Below are positions 1 to 8,949 of a stretch of DNA of 64,000 nt, one piece after another (position 1 is the first letter of the stretch; each line of letters starts with the position of its first letter). Where the stretch lies: positions 37,543-101,542 of the forward strand of contig NZ_MTBC01000012.1 in the NCBI RefSeq assembly GCF_002072105.2. Direction: 5' to 3'. The notes beneath the pieces were generated by a model. That model did not search any database. It had not been told where the DNA came from and was given only the letters and a program-made list of their open reading frames with translations. The position numbers were made by a program, and so were the translations under genes. This stretch comes from Croceivirga radicis. GTDB taxonomy: Bacteria > Bacteroidota > Bacteroidia > Flavobacteriales > Flavobacteriaceae.

Positions 1-17
1 ATAACTTAAGCCATAAA

Positions 18-1076
18 ATGATTCAAATAAAAGTACCTGCTAGGGTATGTTTTTTTGGAGACCATCAAGATTATTTAAGTTTACCCGTAATAGCGGGTGC
101 AATTAATAGATATATTAATCTAGAAGCAATTCCCAACCAATTAAATTCATTTAGATTGGATTTGTTGGATATTAACGAAGTTGTTTCAATTGCCATAGAT
201 GAAGATGGTTATAACGTAAAAAACGGCGATTTCTTAAGGGCTTCATTAGCTGTTTTAAAACAAAAAGGATTAAAGTTTCAGCAAGGGTATTCCATTAAAA
301 TTTGGGGTGATATACCTGTTAATGCTGGGCTTTCTAGTTCTTCTGCATTGACCATTGCATGGATTCGCTTTTTAGTAGCCATTCAAGAAAAACCACCGCC
401 GGTTTCTGATTTTGAAATAGGACATTGGGCTTATGAAGTTGAGGTGGAATATTTTAACAATCCAGGTGGCTTAATGGACCAATATACTATTGCCCAACAA
501 GATTTAATCTACATAGATACAGCAACCGGTAAAAGTGAAGTTCTTGCCGGAAATTTAGGACAATTAGTAGTAGCGGAATCTGGTTTAAAAAAGCAAACTA
601 TGAGTGTGCTTAAAAATGGTAGGTTTTATCAAGAAAATGCCATTAAAGAAGTGCAACAGAAAAATCCTAATTTCAATATACTACGATCTACTTTAGAAGA
701 TTATGAAAGGTTTAAACACCTTGTCTCTAAAGAATATCAAAATCATTGGTACGCTGCAATTCATAATTACCAACTAACCAAAAGGGCTAAAAAATTATTA
801 GGTGAACCAAATTCAAATCTAGAGGAACTGGCAACGGTAATGAATGCACACCAAAAAAATCTTTACGAGCGTATTCAAAACACACCAGAAGAAATGCATA
901 GCATGATGCAAGCCGCGTTAGAAGCAGGAGCAATTGGGACTAAAACAATTGGTTCTGGCGGTGGTGGCTGTATGGTTGCTATGGTAAATAGTAATACAAA
1001 AGATGACGTTATAGCGGCTTTTAAAAATGCTGGTGCTAAAAACGCATATGAGGTAACTTTAACTAAAAAGGGATAA
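18..1076 (+). CDS. GHMP-family sugar kinase
   Basis: Predicted cytoplasmic kinase that phosphorylates a small sugar-like substrate with ATP. The N-terminal part carries a substrate motif (FFGDHQDY) like the one in galactokinase-type enzymes. The GHMP ATP-binding loop (GLSSSSAL) lies near residue 105, and a Gly-rich C-terminal GHMP motif (GSGGGGCM) near residue 315. At 352 aa it is a normal length for the family. The stop overlaps the start of the next gene by one base (TAATG), so the two are almost certainly translated together. The neighbour is a nucleotidyltransferase, which suggests a two-step salvage route: sugar to sugar-1-phosphate to NDP-sugar. The substrate cannot be read from the sequence; galactose, a uronic acid or a heptose are all possible. 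Confidence 0.85.
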   Translation: MIQIKVPARVCFFGDHQDYLSLPVIAGAINRYINLEAIPNQLNSFRLDLLDINEVVSIAIDEDGYNVKNGDFLRASLAVLKQKGLKFQQGYSIKIWGDIPVNAGLSSSSALTIAWIRFLVAIQEKPPPVSDFEIGHWAYEVEVEYFNNPGGLMDQYTIAQQDLIYIDTATGKSEVLAGNLGQLVVAESGLKKQTMSVLKNGRFYQENAIKEVQQKNPNFNILRSTLEDYERFKHLVSKEYQNHWYAAIHNYQLTKRAKKLLGEPNSNLEELATVMNAHQKNLYERIQNTPEEMHSMMQAALEAGAIGTKTIGSGGGGCMVAMVNSNTKDDVIAAFKNAGAKNAYEVTLTKKG

Positions 1077-1924
1077 TGGAAAATTCAAGTTTGGTAATAA
1101 TGGCCGGGGGCGCTTCATCTAGAATGAAAAATAGTCTCGCAAATGCAACAGTTTCTAAAACGGTATTAGATGCTGCTAGAGATTTACATAAGAGTCTTAT
1201 CCCTTTAGGCGAGAATGGAAAGCCTTTGTTGTATTACCTAATTAAGAATGCCATAACCGCAGGTATTACTCATATTTATCTTATAACTTCAAAAGATACA
1301 AGTGGGTTCAATAGATTTTTAGAAACCTATAAAGATGAGCCTGGCTTTAGTAGTTTAACCGTGCAGTTTGCCATTCAACATATTCCACCTACAAGAAAAA
1401 AACCTTTAGGAACGGCAGATGCGTTGCAGCAGTGTATGGATCAATATCCTATTTTAAAAGAAAATAGTTTTACGGTTTGTAATGGGGATAATTTGTATTC
1501 TACAGCGGTATTTAAACTATTAAAGGCAGAGCGCAAGGCACCCCATGCCATAATTGCATATAGTGGGCACGGACTTGGTTTTGATGACGAAAAGCTAGCC
1601 AAATTTGCTGTCTTAGCTATTGATGAAAATAGCTTTTTAACCCATATAATTGAAAAGCCAGGAGTAGATCAACTACAATCGTATAAAGACGAAAAAGGAG
1701 AGTTAAGAATTAGTATGAACATTTTTAATTTTACTGGTGCAGATTGTTACCCCTTTTTGGTCAATTGCCCAATTAACCCAGAAAGAGACGAAAAGGAATT
1801 ACCTGAGGCGGTACGGAACATGAGCAAGGCGAATTCCAAAGCGGTATATTGTTACCCAAAATCTGAAAAACTTCCAGATTTAACTACCATCGCAGATGTT
1901 GCAACGTTTAAGTTAACCACTTAA
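1076..1924 (+). CDS. Sugar-phosphate nucleotidyltransferase (NTP_transferase family)
   Basis: Likely transfers a nucleotidyl group to a sugar-1-phosphate to make an NDP-sugar. The N terminus has the nucleotide-binding signature of this fold (MAGGASSRM, residues 9-17). A central NGDNLYS segment provides the conserved metal-binding Asp. At 282 aa it is close to the usual length of single-domain members, and no left-handed-helix acyltransferase domain follows. It overlaps the upstream GHMP kinase by one base, which supports joint function. Its stop codon overlaps the stop of the convergent outer-membrane gene. The exact nucleotide and sugar are unknown. Confidence 0.82.
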   Translation: MENSSLVIMAGGASSRMKNSLANATVSKTVLDAARDLHKSLIPLGENGKPLLYYLIKNAITAGITHIYLITSKDTSGFNRFLETYKDEPGFSSLTVQFAIQHIPPTRKKPLGTADALQQCMDQYPILKENSFTVCNGDNLYSTAVFKLLKAERKAPHAIIAYSGHGLGFDDEKLAKFAVLAIDENSFLTHIIEKPGVDQLQSYKDEKGELRISMNIFNFTGADCYPFLVNCPINPERDEKELPEAVRNMSKANSKAVYCYPKSEKLPDLTTIADVATFKLTT

Positions 1925-3057
1925 AATGGACTTTGTACATCTGGTGTGCTGATTTCCTTTTTATTAGGTAAACGAAAGGTTATGCCTAGGTTAATGGCGT
2001 AATCTGCAAAAGCGGCATCTCCATTTCTAGGGTTTCCGGTTGCCATTTGCGTCTCTAAATCGGTTACGCTTTGGGGTCTATCCCTACGCAGGGCAATAGG
2101 TACATTAAGGTTGATGGATAGGTTATTTGCCATGTATGCTAAACCAGGATCTAGTGAAAGTACATTTCCTGGTCTTCTGAAACCTTTGTTGCCACCCATT
2201 AAATCTTTTACCGGTATGCCTTCAAAACGTGCTCCTAAAGAAGTGGAAAACAAAGGAGAAATGGCATAACTTAAGCCTAAACGACTAGAAAATTGGTCTG
2301 GGACGGCCATAATGGCTTCGTTTTCCAAAATAGGTGACAGGGTTTCCCTAAGTGTTCTGGTTCCGTTAGTTTCTCTTGGATTTATTAAATAGAATCCACC
2401 AGCGTAAAGGTAGAAATCAGTAAAGATTTTTTTATAGAGTTGAAAGTCTAAGGTTATACCAAAGCCACCATCACCAGGTTGTATGCTTTGGTCTACGGGC
2501 CTTACTTGTGGAGACCCCTCTGGCCCAACATTGTAGAAAATATCAGAAGCATTATAATTACCAGTAGGCAGTTTAACACCTAACCCTAAGGCTAAATTAC
2601 CGTTTGGATTGTTTGCTGGATTAAATACCCAATAGCCTACACCCAAGCGTACATCTGCTAGACCTCTAGAAAATGTAGTGTTTCTTTCATTTCTTCCATG
2701 TTCGTATAAAGAGGACCGTGTGTTAATAACAAAAGGCAACGTAGCACTAGCATAAAGTCTATCCGTAATACCATAAGTAATAAAGAAATCCCAAGCATGA
2801 GCGTTGTTCACCACTTCGGTTTCATTGGCAACCCTATCTGCCTCTTCTTCCGTTCCTCTAAAATGCCTAAACGATTTAAAATACCGATAATTGGAGCCTA
2901 TCTGTATATCGCCCGGTCCTAAAAGATTATTTTCCAATGCGTTTCCTACACAAGAGGAAAAGTGTCTTATGGCTACACAGCCTTGTGCGTTTATTAATTG
3001 GAAATTAAAAATAATTAGCAATAGGAAAAGGGTGGTTTGGCTGGTTGCGGTTTTCAT
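1921..3057 (-). CDS. Outer-membrane beta-barrel protein (transporter-like)
   Basis: Secreted protein with a clear signal peptide (residues 1 to about 24, ending INAQ). The rest has alternating short beta strands, Gly- and Tyr-rich, and ends in a Phe-rich C terminus, as in outer-membrane barrels. Segments such as GVGYWVFNP and GLGVKLPTGNY resemble the broad Phenol_MetA_deg / putative outer-membrane transporter group. An early Cys pair (GCVAIRHFSSC) may form a disulfide. At 378 aa a barrel of 12-16 strands is plausible. It is transcribed alone, convergent with the sugar genes. A GC-rich hairpin lies just before its start codon. Substrate and function are unknown. Confidence 0.7.
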   Translation of the reverse strand: MKTATSQTTLFLLLIIFNFQLINAQGCVAIRHFSSCVGNALENNLLGPGDIQIGSNYRYFKSFRHFRGTEEEADRVANETEVVNNAHAWDFFITYGITDRLYASATLPFVINTRSSLYEHGRNERNTTFSRGLADVRLGVGYWVFNPANNPNGNLALGLGVKLPTGNYNASDIFYNVGPEGSPQVRPVDQSIQPGDGGFGITLDFQLYKKIFTDFYLYAGGFYLINPRETNGTRTLRETLSPILENEAIMAVPDQFSSRLGLSYAISPLFSTSLGARFEGIPVKDLMGGNKGFRRPGNVLSLDPGLAYMANNLSINLNVPIALRRDRPQSVTDLETQMATGNPRNGDAAFADYAINLGITFRLPNKKEISTPDVQSPF

Positions 3058-3075
3058 TTGTGGCTAGATTAAAAA

Positions 3076-3094
3076 TGGCCGGGAGAACCGGCCA
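3076..3094 (-). promoter_or_regulatory. GC-rich hairpin with U-tract in the leader of the outer-membrane protein gene
   Basis: On the minus strand TGGCCGG and CCGGCCA form a perfect 7-bp stem around a 5-nt loop, followed by ATTTTTAA. The start codon of the outer-membrane gene is about 18 nt downstream. In form it is a short intrinsic terminator or a 5' stabilising hairpin. Function is inferred only. Confidence 0.5.
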
Positions 3095-3261
3095 CTTATA
3101 TTTCTTTAAATTCTAATAAACTAAACTTGTGACAAAGTTAATTGGGAAGTCTTCAAGATTAGGATAACGGTTGTATAACAAAGATTAATGAAAGATTAAA
3201 AATGGTAATTAAGTTGAAAATTGAATTACTATCTGTTTAATTTTAATTTAATTAGCAAGCA

Positions 3262-4530
3262 ATGAATAAAAAGACCCTTCTTATAGCTGTATTTGTTATT
3301 TCGCTCATTGGTTTGGCAATTGTACAATATCAATACTTGGGTATAGGCTTAAATTTAGCAAGTGTACAATTTGCTAAAAAGGTAGAAACAGCCTCTAAAG
3401 CAATCAAAGAAGAATTACGTTATGAGAATAAACTAACCTATCTAATTGCCAGTGCGGTACAGCAAGACACTACGTTTTTTACTACTACCCCAGATTCTTT
3501 ATCGCAATCCGCACATTTGTTTTTTGAAGGTTTCCTTAAGGACAAGCTAGAGAAAAATGGAATTGATGCTGCTTTTGTATATCAACTAAAAAGTAAAGAA
3601 TCCAATGTCTATTTAAATTCCAATAAACAGTTTAACAAGGATGTAAAAATCTATGATTACAATATGGCTTTAGAGGGCTATATACCAGAAGTGCTAGGGG
3701 AGAGGGTGTATTTAAATTTAAAATTCAAAAACTTAAATCGCTATTTTCTCTCTAAGCTTAATGGGTTAACCTTGCCAAGTCTAATTTTTTTAGTCTGTAT
3801 CTTTTTAATTACTATTTGGGGGTTTAGAACATTTTATTGGCAGCAGCGAATTATTGCGAATACGGACGATTTTATAAATAACCTTACCCATGAATTAAAA
3901 ACACCCGTATATTCCATACAGCTTGCTACCAAAATTCTAGAAGAGAAAACTAAGGGTGGTGATAAAACTTTTTTAAATATTATAACGCAACAAACCAAAC
4001 GGTTAGGTAGCCATATTGATAAGGTTTTGGAACTGGCATCTATGGATAGAAAAAAAAATGTTTTTCAATTAAAACCTTTAGATTTTAAGCCGGTTCTAGA
4101 AAAACTATGCAAAGAATTTGAGGCGTTGGTGTCTTTGGAGCAGGTTGGTTTTACTTTTAATTTAGTAGATTCTGATTATACGATTTTAGGTGAAGCTTTT
4201 CATTTAGAGAATACAATCAAAAACCTCTTGGATAACGCAAAAAAATATGCCGAGAATCCAATAATTGAATTAAACTCTTTTAAAAAGAACAACCATTTGA
4301 TTATTCGAGTTAAAGACAATGGTATTGGTATACCGCAAAAGGATATTCATAAGGTCTTCCAAAAATACTATAGGGGTAACCAAAGTAATTTGCATGGGGT
4401 AAAAGGATTTGGTCTTGGTTTAAACTATGCGTATACCGTTGTAAAAAAGCATAACGGTAAAATAATTTTGGATAGTAAAGAAAATATAGGAACTACAGTA
4501 ACAATTAAAATTCCTTTGAATGAAAGTTGA
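3262..4530 (+). CDS. Membrane sensor histidine kinase (RprX-like)
   Basis: Bacteroidota-type sensor kinase. There are two membrane segments (about residues 5-25 and 172-190) enclosing a periplasmic sensor region of roughly 145 aa. The H-box THELKTP has the phospho-accepting His at residue 210. The ATPase domain follows: an N-box NTIKNLLDNAKKY, G1 box DNGIGIP and G2 box GFGLGLNYAY. The gene overlaps the response regulator by 11 bases, so they form one operon and presumably a cognate pair. Architecture and pairing resemble RprX/RprY of Bacteroides. The signal is unknown. Confidence 0.9.
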   Translation: MNKKTLLIAVFVISLIGLAIVQYQYLGIGLNLASVQFAKKVETASKAIKEELRYENKLTYLIASAVQQDTTFFTTTPDSLSQSAHLFFEGFLKDKLEKNGIDAAFVYQLKSKESNVYLNSNKQFNKDVKIYDYNMALEGYIPEVLGERVYLNLKFKNLNRYFLSKLNGLTLPSLIFLVCIFLITIWGFRTFYWQQRIIANTDDFINNLTHELKTPVYSIQLATKILEEKTKGGDKTFLNIITQQTKRLGSHIDKVLELASMDRKKNVFQLKPLDFKPVLEKLCKEFEALVSLEQVGFTFNLVDSDYTILGEAFHLENTIKNLLDNAKKYAENPIIELNSFKKNNHLIIRVKDNGIGIPQKDIHKVFQKYYRGNQSNLHGVKGFGLGLNYAYTVVKKHNGKIILDSKENIGTTVTIKIPLNES

Positions 4531-5224
4531 GCAAGCTAAACTCTTATTGGTAGAAGATGAGGAAGCTTTAGGTTATTTGTTAAGTGAATACCTAGGGATG
4601 AAAGGTTTTACGGTGCATTGGTGCAAAAATGGGCAGGAAGCTTTGGATTATTTAAGTCATCAAACTGCAGATTTGGTTATTCTAGATGTTATGATGCCCG
4701 TAATGGATGGCTTTACGCTTGCCACAAAAATTAAGGAAAAGTATGCCAACTTACCTTTTTTGTTTCTAACCTCTAAAGCTATGAAAATAGATGTATTAAA
4801 AGGGTTTTCTTTAGGTGCTATAGACTACCTCAAAAAGCCCATAGACGAAGAGGAACTTTTGGTTAGGATACGCTCCATTTTTTCTCGTATCTATACCAAT
4901 GATTTTCTTGGTACTACAGAAGAAATAATAACTGTAGGAGATTTTAAACTCGACTATCGTAATCAAAAACTAACCAACGATACAATAAAGAGTGAAGTCA
5001 ATTTGACCAAAAGGGAGAATGAGCTTTTAAAGATTTTAGTTAGCAATAAAAATAATCTTTGTACCCATAGGGATATATTGATTAAGTTGTGGGGCGAGAA
5101 TTCTTATTTTAATAAAAAGAGTTTAAATGTGTTCATAACTAGGCTTAGGTCTTATCTAAAATCAGATGCTAATATTTCTATTGAAAATGTACATGGTCAA
5201 GGTTTCATACTAAAGGTTCAATAA
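4520..5224 (+). CDS. OmpR-family response regulator (RprY-like)
   Basis: Two-domain transcription regulator. The N-terminal receiver has acidic residues E12-D13, the predicted phospho-acceptor Asp56 in LVILDVMMP, and the conserved Lys in YLKKPID. The C-terminal winged-helix DNA-binding domain (about residues 140-234) contains the typical LTKRENELLKIL and SLNVFITRLR helices. At 234 aa it is a standard OmpR length. It starts inside the end of the sensor kinase gene, so the kinase is the likely phosphodonor. Targets cannot be told from the sequence. Confidence 0.92.
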   Translation: MKVEQAKLLLVEDEEALGYLLSEYLGMKGFTVHWCKNGQEALDYLSHQTADLVILDVMMPVMDGFTLATKIKEKYANLPFLFLTSKAMKIDVLKGFSLGAIDYLKKPIDEEELLVRIRSIFSRIYTNDFLGTTEEIITVGDFKLDYRNQKLTNDTIKSEVNLTKRENELLKILVSNKNNLCTHRDILIKLWGENSYFNKKSLNVFITRLRSYLKSDANISIENVHGQGFILKVQ

Positions 5225-5260
5225 TTCTTTATGTTTAAGATTTAGTATATTTAAAGTACT

Positions 5261-6538
5261 ATGGAAACGTACGCAACTGCACTTTTATACGCGATCCCAT
5301 TTTTTGTAGGGTTGGTACTTTTAGAAATTTTATACGGTTATGTGGTAAAAAACCAAAAATATACGGTTTTAGATACCGTTAGCAGTCTTAGTTCTGGTTT
5401 AACAAATATTATTAAAGACTCTTTGGGTTTGGTAGTAATACTTATTAGTTATCCTTTTTTGTTGGAACATTTGGCTCTTATTGAAATTAAGAACACTTGG
5501 TTGGTATGGGTGATGGCCTTTATTGCTATTGATTTTGCGGGATATTGGAACCATAGATTAAGCCATCATATTAATATTTTTTGGAATCAGCACGTAATAC
5601 ATCATAGCAGTGAAGAGTTCAATTTAGCGTGTGCCCTAAGGCAACCTATAGCCAACCTAATTGGTTATTATGCATTATTACTCATACCTGCGGCGTTGCT
5701 AGGTGTTCCCAATCAAGTTATTGCTATTTTGGCGCCAATACATCTGTTTGCCCAATTTTGGTACCATACCCAGCACATTGGTAAATTAGGTTGGTTAGAA
5801 TATGTGTTGGTGACTCCTTCCCAACATAGGGTGCACCACGCTATAAATGCAGAGTATATAGATAAGAATTTAGGACAGATATTATCTGTTTGGGATAGAT
5901 TGTTTGGCACGTTCCAAGAAGAATTGGAAGATGTGCCACCGCAATATGGTGTCTTAAAACCTGCGGGTACGTGGAACCCTGTACTTATAAACTTTCAGCA
6001 TTTTTGGAGAATGTGTTTAGATGCGTTTAGAACACGAAATTGGTGGGACCGTTTAAGGATTTGGTTTATGCCTACTGGATGGAGACCAGCAGATGTTGTT
6101 GAGAAATATCCAATTGTTGGAATTGAAGATGTATATAATTTTAAGAAATACGATTCAGATTCGTCTTTTGAGATGAAGGCTTATGCCATTTTTCAATTGT
6201 TGACCCACACCATATTGTTGCTATATATGTTTTCTAATTTTGAAACTATTGGATTTCCAAATCTTTTTTACATGGCGGCATTTATCTTTATAGGAATATT
6301 TGCTTATACCAGTATCATGGATCAGCAAAATTACGGTGCCTTTATTGAGGTAGTAAGAGGAGTAGTTGGTTTAGGGTTTATTTATTTAACCAATGATTGG
6401 TTTGGACTAAAACAACATTTAGAAGTTGGTGTGGTATTGATTTTCCTATATTTTATAATTAGTATAATTTCGGCTTTATACTTTTATTTCAAATCTAATT
6501 ACAGATTACCAACCAATTCAGATACAGAATTAACTTAG
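5261..6538 (+). CDS. Fatty acid hydroxylase / sterol desaturase family membrane protein
   Basis: Integral membrane di-iron oxygenase. The His clusters expected for this superfamily are present: HRLSHH, HVIHHSSEEFN and, further on, HTQHIG with HRVHH. The phrase HHSSEEFNLACALRQ is characteristic of the alkylglycerol-monooxygenase-like subgroup. About four N-terminal membrane helices carry the catalytic part. The C-terminal about 125 residues add three to four more helices, making the protein (425 aa) longer than a minimal hydroxylase. It follows the response regulator by 36 bases in the same direction and may share its transcript. The lipid substrate is unknown. Confidence 0.85.
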   Translation: METYATALLYAIPFFVGLVLLEILYGYVVKNQKYTVLDTVSSLSSGLTNIIKDSLGLVVILISYPFLLEHLALIEIKNTWLVWVMAFIAIDFAGYWNHRLSHHINIFWNQHVIHHSSEEFNLACALRQPIANLIGYYALLLIPAALLGVPNQVIAILAPIHLFAQFWYHTQHIGKLGWLEYVLVTPSQHRVHHAINAEYIDKNLGQILSVWDRLFGTFQEELEDVPPQYGVLKPAGTWNPVLINFQHFWRMCLDAFRTRNWWDRLRIWFMPTGWRPADVVEKYPIVGIEDVYNFKKYDSDSSFEMKAYAIFQLLTHTILLLYMFSNFETIGFPNLFYMAAFIFIGIFAYTSIMDQQNYGAFIEVVRGVVGLGFIYLTNDWFGLKQHLEVGVVLIFLYFIISIISALYFYFKSNYRLPTNSDTELT

Positions 6539-6540
6539 GC

Positions 6541-6804
6541 TTATCTCGATTTAATCTCGGTATTAACCAGCTCAATATAGTTTTCCATAGCTTTTTTAGG
6601 GGTTACTTTTTGCGCCTGTATAAGTGCATTTGCCTTAAAAGCATTAATTAAGGGTGTTCTACTGCCTGGGTGATTAAAATTTTTGTTGGCAATACGGTAG
6701 TAGGCGTATAATTTAAGTAATAAATCTGCAGGAAGCGGCTCTGTATAGCTATTTACGTAATTGACAGCTTCTTCAAACGCAATATGTAAGTCCTTTTTAC
6801 TCAT
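6541..6804 (-). CDS. Acyl-CoA-binding protein (ACBP family)
   Basis: Small cytoplasmic four-helix protein that binds long-chain acyl-CoA esters. The 87-aa length fits the family. The segment LLLKLYAYYRIANKNF aligns with the ACBP helix-2 signature (LKLYALYKQAT..GD), with the GD replaced by NF. The terminal helix AMENYIELV also matches. It is the last gene of a run containing cdsA and a phosphatidylserine decarboxylase and overlaps the latter by eight bases. A role in delivering acyl-CoA for membrane lipid metabolism is therefore likely. ACBPs are patchy in bacteria. Confidence 0.85.
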   Translation of the reverse strand: MSKKDLHIAFEEAVNYVNSYTEPLPADLLLKLYAYYRIANKNFNHPGSRTPLINAFKANALIQAQKVTPKKAMENYIELVNTEIKSR

Positions 6805-7462
6805 CCTTATCGCCTAACATAGCAATACAAGTACGCGCACCAACAACTTTTTGATTAAGCTTAACACAAACCTTTGCATCTAACGGTAGAAACAAATCTA
6901 CCCTAGAACCAAATTTAATAAAACCAGCGTCCTCACCTTGTATTACTTGGTCTCCTTTGGTGGCATAGTTTACAATTCTTCTAGCAAGAGCACCAGCTAT
7001 TTGGCGGTAAAGCACCTCACCAAATTTTGGGGTTTTTAAGACTACGGTTGTACGTTCGTTATCCGTACTTGCTTTTGGATGCCAGGCAACCAAATATTTT
7101 CCTGGGTGATATTTAGAAAAAGTAATTACCCCGCTTGCAGGATAACGGGTTACATGAACATTGGTTGGCGACATAAAAATAGACACCTGCCTTCTTTTGT
7201 CTTTAAAATATTCTGGTTCTTCTACTTCTTCTATAACTACCACCTTACCATCTACTGGAGCAAGTAACTCATCAAAAGAAGGGGTAACCCTACGTTTAGG
7301 ATTTCTAAAAAATTGTAGGATTAAAATAAGGACTACAAATAGTACTAGTTGTACCACTAGTTTTAGCCAGTCTATAGGTATTAGATATTCACTGGCAACA
7401 ATACCGGCCACGACTAGGAAAAACGTAAAAAAGATAATCTTTTGTCCCTCTTTATGAAACAT
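6797..7462 (-). CDS. psd: Phosphatidylserine decarboxylase family protein
   Basis: Converts phosphatidylserine to phosphatidylethanolamine using a self-generated pyruvoyl group. The protein has two N-terminal membrane segments, an LLAPVDGKVV core motif and a C-terminal FIKFGSRVDLFLP segment. The Gly-Ser in that segment is the expected autocleavage site of the short bacterial class. The frame is open up to 7504, but I chose the ATG at 7462 (MFHKEGQ...). It gives an 11-base overlap with cdsA and a sensible N terminus before the first helix. The neighbours cdsA and ACBP support a phospholipid role. Confidence 0.88.
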   Translation of the reverse strand: MFHKEGQKIIFFTFFLVVAGIVASEYLIPIDWLKLVVQLVLFVVLILILQFFRNPKRRVTPSFDELLAPVDGKVVVIEEVEEPEYFKDKRRQVSIFMSPTNVHVTRYPASGVITFSKYHPGKYLVAWHPKASTDNERTTVVLKTPKFGEVLYRQIAGALARRIVNYATKGDQVIQGEDAGFIKFGSRVDLFLPLDAKVCVKLNQKVVGARTCIAMLGDKDE

Positions 7463-8255
7463 ATGAGAAAATTGTAAGTGTTGCGTAAGCAAACGGTGCA
7501 GCAAAAACCAAACTGTCCAAGCGGTCTAAAATACCACCATGACCAGGTAAAATTGCACCACTATCCTTAACGCCAGCACTGCGTTTAAATTTAGATTCCA
7601 ATAAATCTCCCAAGTTACCTGATATTACCAGTACCATTGCTAAAATTAGCCATTCTACTGTAGAGATGGATGCATCAAACCTGGATATTAGGTAACCTGC
7701 TAATACTGCAAAAATAAGACCTCCAAGTGAACCTTCAATTGTTTTTTTAGGAGAAATAGAAGGGAAAAGTTTATTTTTTCCAATACTCTTACCTACAAGA
7801 TATGCAAAAGAGTCGTTAACCCAAATAATTACAAAAACTCCCATTATCAGTATTTTTTCAAAGCCTTCTAACCGGTATGGTATCATGGTTAGAAAAATAC
7901 AACCACTACCAATGTAAAATAGAGCTATTAAGAACTTTTGTAATGCTGTAAATACCTTGTGCTTACCAGAAAACAGATAGCCTAGTAGTAAGATATTGGT
8001 AATTAGGGTTAAGGCAAGAAGCGCGTATACCGGTAAAATAGATTTTATAAAATAAATGTAGAGCCACCACAATCCTAGAAATGCAACAAATACGTAGTAA
8101 CGCCTAATTTTTAGTAATCGTTTAAACTCATAGATACATCCTAGTCCAAACACCATGAACAAGAAATCAAACGCATCACTGTTTAAAAAAATAGCCGCTA
8201 ACAAAAGGGAAACATAAACCACCCCAGTTAGGGATCTGCGTAAAAGTTCTTTCAT
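7452..8255 (-). CDS. cdsA: Phosphatidate cytidylyltransferase
   Basis: Makes CDP-diacylglycerol from phosphatidate and CTP, the branch point to phosphatidylserine and phosphatidylglycerol. It is an integral membrane protein with about seven hydrophobic helices. The diagnostic CDS signature near the C terminus is present: KDSG, then LPGHGGILDRLDS. An SISPKKTIEGSLGG motif lies in the centre. The 267-aa length is typical. It sits between the LUD gene (4 bases upstream) and psd (overlapping), so CDP-DAG synthesis and phosphatidylethanolamine production are co-transcribed. Confidence 0.95.
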   Translation of the reverse strand: MKELLRRSLTGVVYVSLLLAAIFLNSDAFDFLFMVFGLGCIYEFKRLLKIRRYYVFVAFLGLWWLYIYFIKSILPVYALLALTLITNILLLGYLFSGKHKVFTALQKFLIALFYIGSGCIFLTMIPYRLEGFEKILIMGVFVIIWVNDSFAYLVGKSIGKNKLFPSISPKKTIEGSLGGLIFAVLAGYLISRFDASISTVEWLILAMVLVISGNLGDLLESKFKRSAGVKDSGAILPGHGGILDRLDSLVFAAPFAYATLTIFSYVS

Positions 8256-8259
8256 GGAA

Positions 8260-8868
8260 TTATAAATCTTCTAACAATAAAAGATATACATTTTTTGATG
8301 TACTACCATAAGAAAGAAAATCGTCTTTATTTTCGGCAGATGGCACAAAGTGCTTTATAGTGGTTATGTTATCAGGCAACCTGTTGGGATACCGCTTTTT
8401 AATAACTTTTAGCCCTTCGCTAATATTCTCTACCATTTGGCTGGTTGTGGCAAAAATAATCAGGTTAGAAGGTAGCTCTTTTAGCTTTTTTTCCATTATC
8501 TGATTGGAGCAAACAAGTACGGAACCATCGTGGGCAATTAAATGTTCGCAAGTGGTAAAGAACACCTCGCTCTCCTTGGGCTTATCTGTAAAGCTTATGT
8601 TGTTGGTTATAAAGCGCTCGTTTATTCTCTTATCTAAAGTTAAAAACTTTTGATCGTGCCAAGCGTTTTCCTCAACTATGTTTTTGAGTCCTTCTTCTAC
8701 TTCCTCAAAATCTTCACAGTAAACAAATTTGCCACCATTTTTTTTAAAAAATATGGTAAACTTTTCATCGGCAGGAATTTTAAGGTCGGGCATGTGTTCC
8801 CCTCTAGTTTCTAAAGTTTCTTTAGGAACCTTTTTACCGCCTCCAAATAGTTTGCCAAATATACCCAT
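8260..8868 (-). CDS. LUD domain protein (LutC/YkgG-like)
   Basis: Cytoplasmic protein of the LUD (lactate utilisation) fold. Segments supporting this are FTTCEHLIAHDGSVLVCSN, where members have a similar T..LIA.TGS motif, and the conserved IFATTSQMVENISEGL. At 202 aa it is a usual length. No lutA or lutB partner is nearby. It lies 81 bases downstream of ftsH and 4 bases upstream of cdsA, so it is probably in their operon. A role in lactate oxidation is not supported by context. Confidence 0.72.
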   Translation of the reverse strand: MGIFGKLFGGGKKVPKETLETRGEHMPDLKIPADEKFTIFFKKNGGKFVYCEDFEEVEEGLKNIVEENAWHDQKFLTLDKRINERFITNNISFTDKPKESEVFFTTCEHLIAHDGSVLVCSNQIMEKKLKELPSNLIIFATTSQMVENISEGLKVIKKRYPNRLPDNITTIKHFVPSAENKDDFLSYGSTSKNVYLLLLEDL

Positions 8869-8949
8869 ACAAAGTGGTCAAAAAATACTGTTTGTTAAGC
8901 TAATGCATTTGGGTAAATGAAAAACTTAGTATTTATAAATCTTATTTTT

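Noticed and set aside
6797..7504. Long overlap between psd and cdsA as a possible frameshift
   Set aside because: Using the ATG at 7462 leaves only an 11-base overlap and both proteins are complete, so no frameshift is needed.
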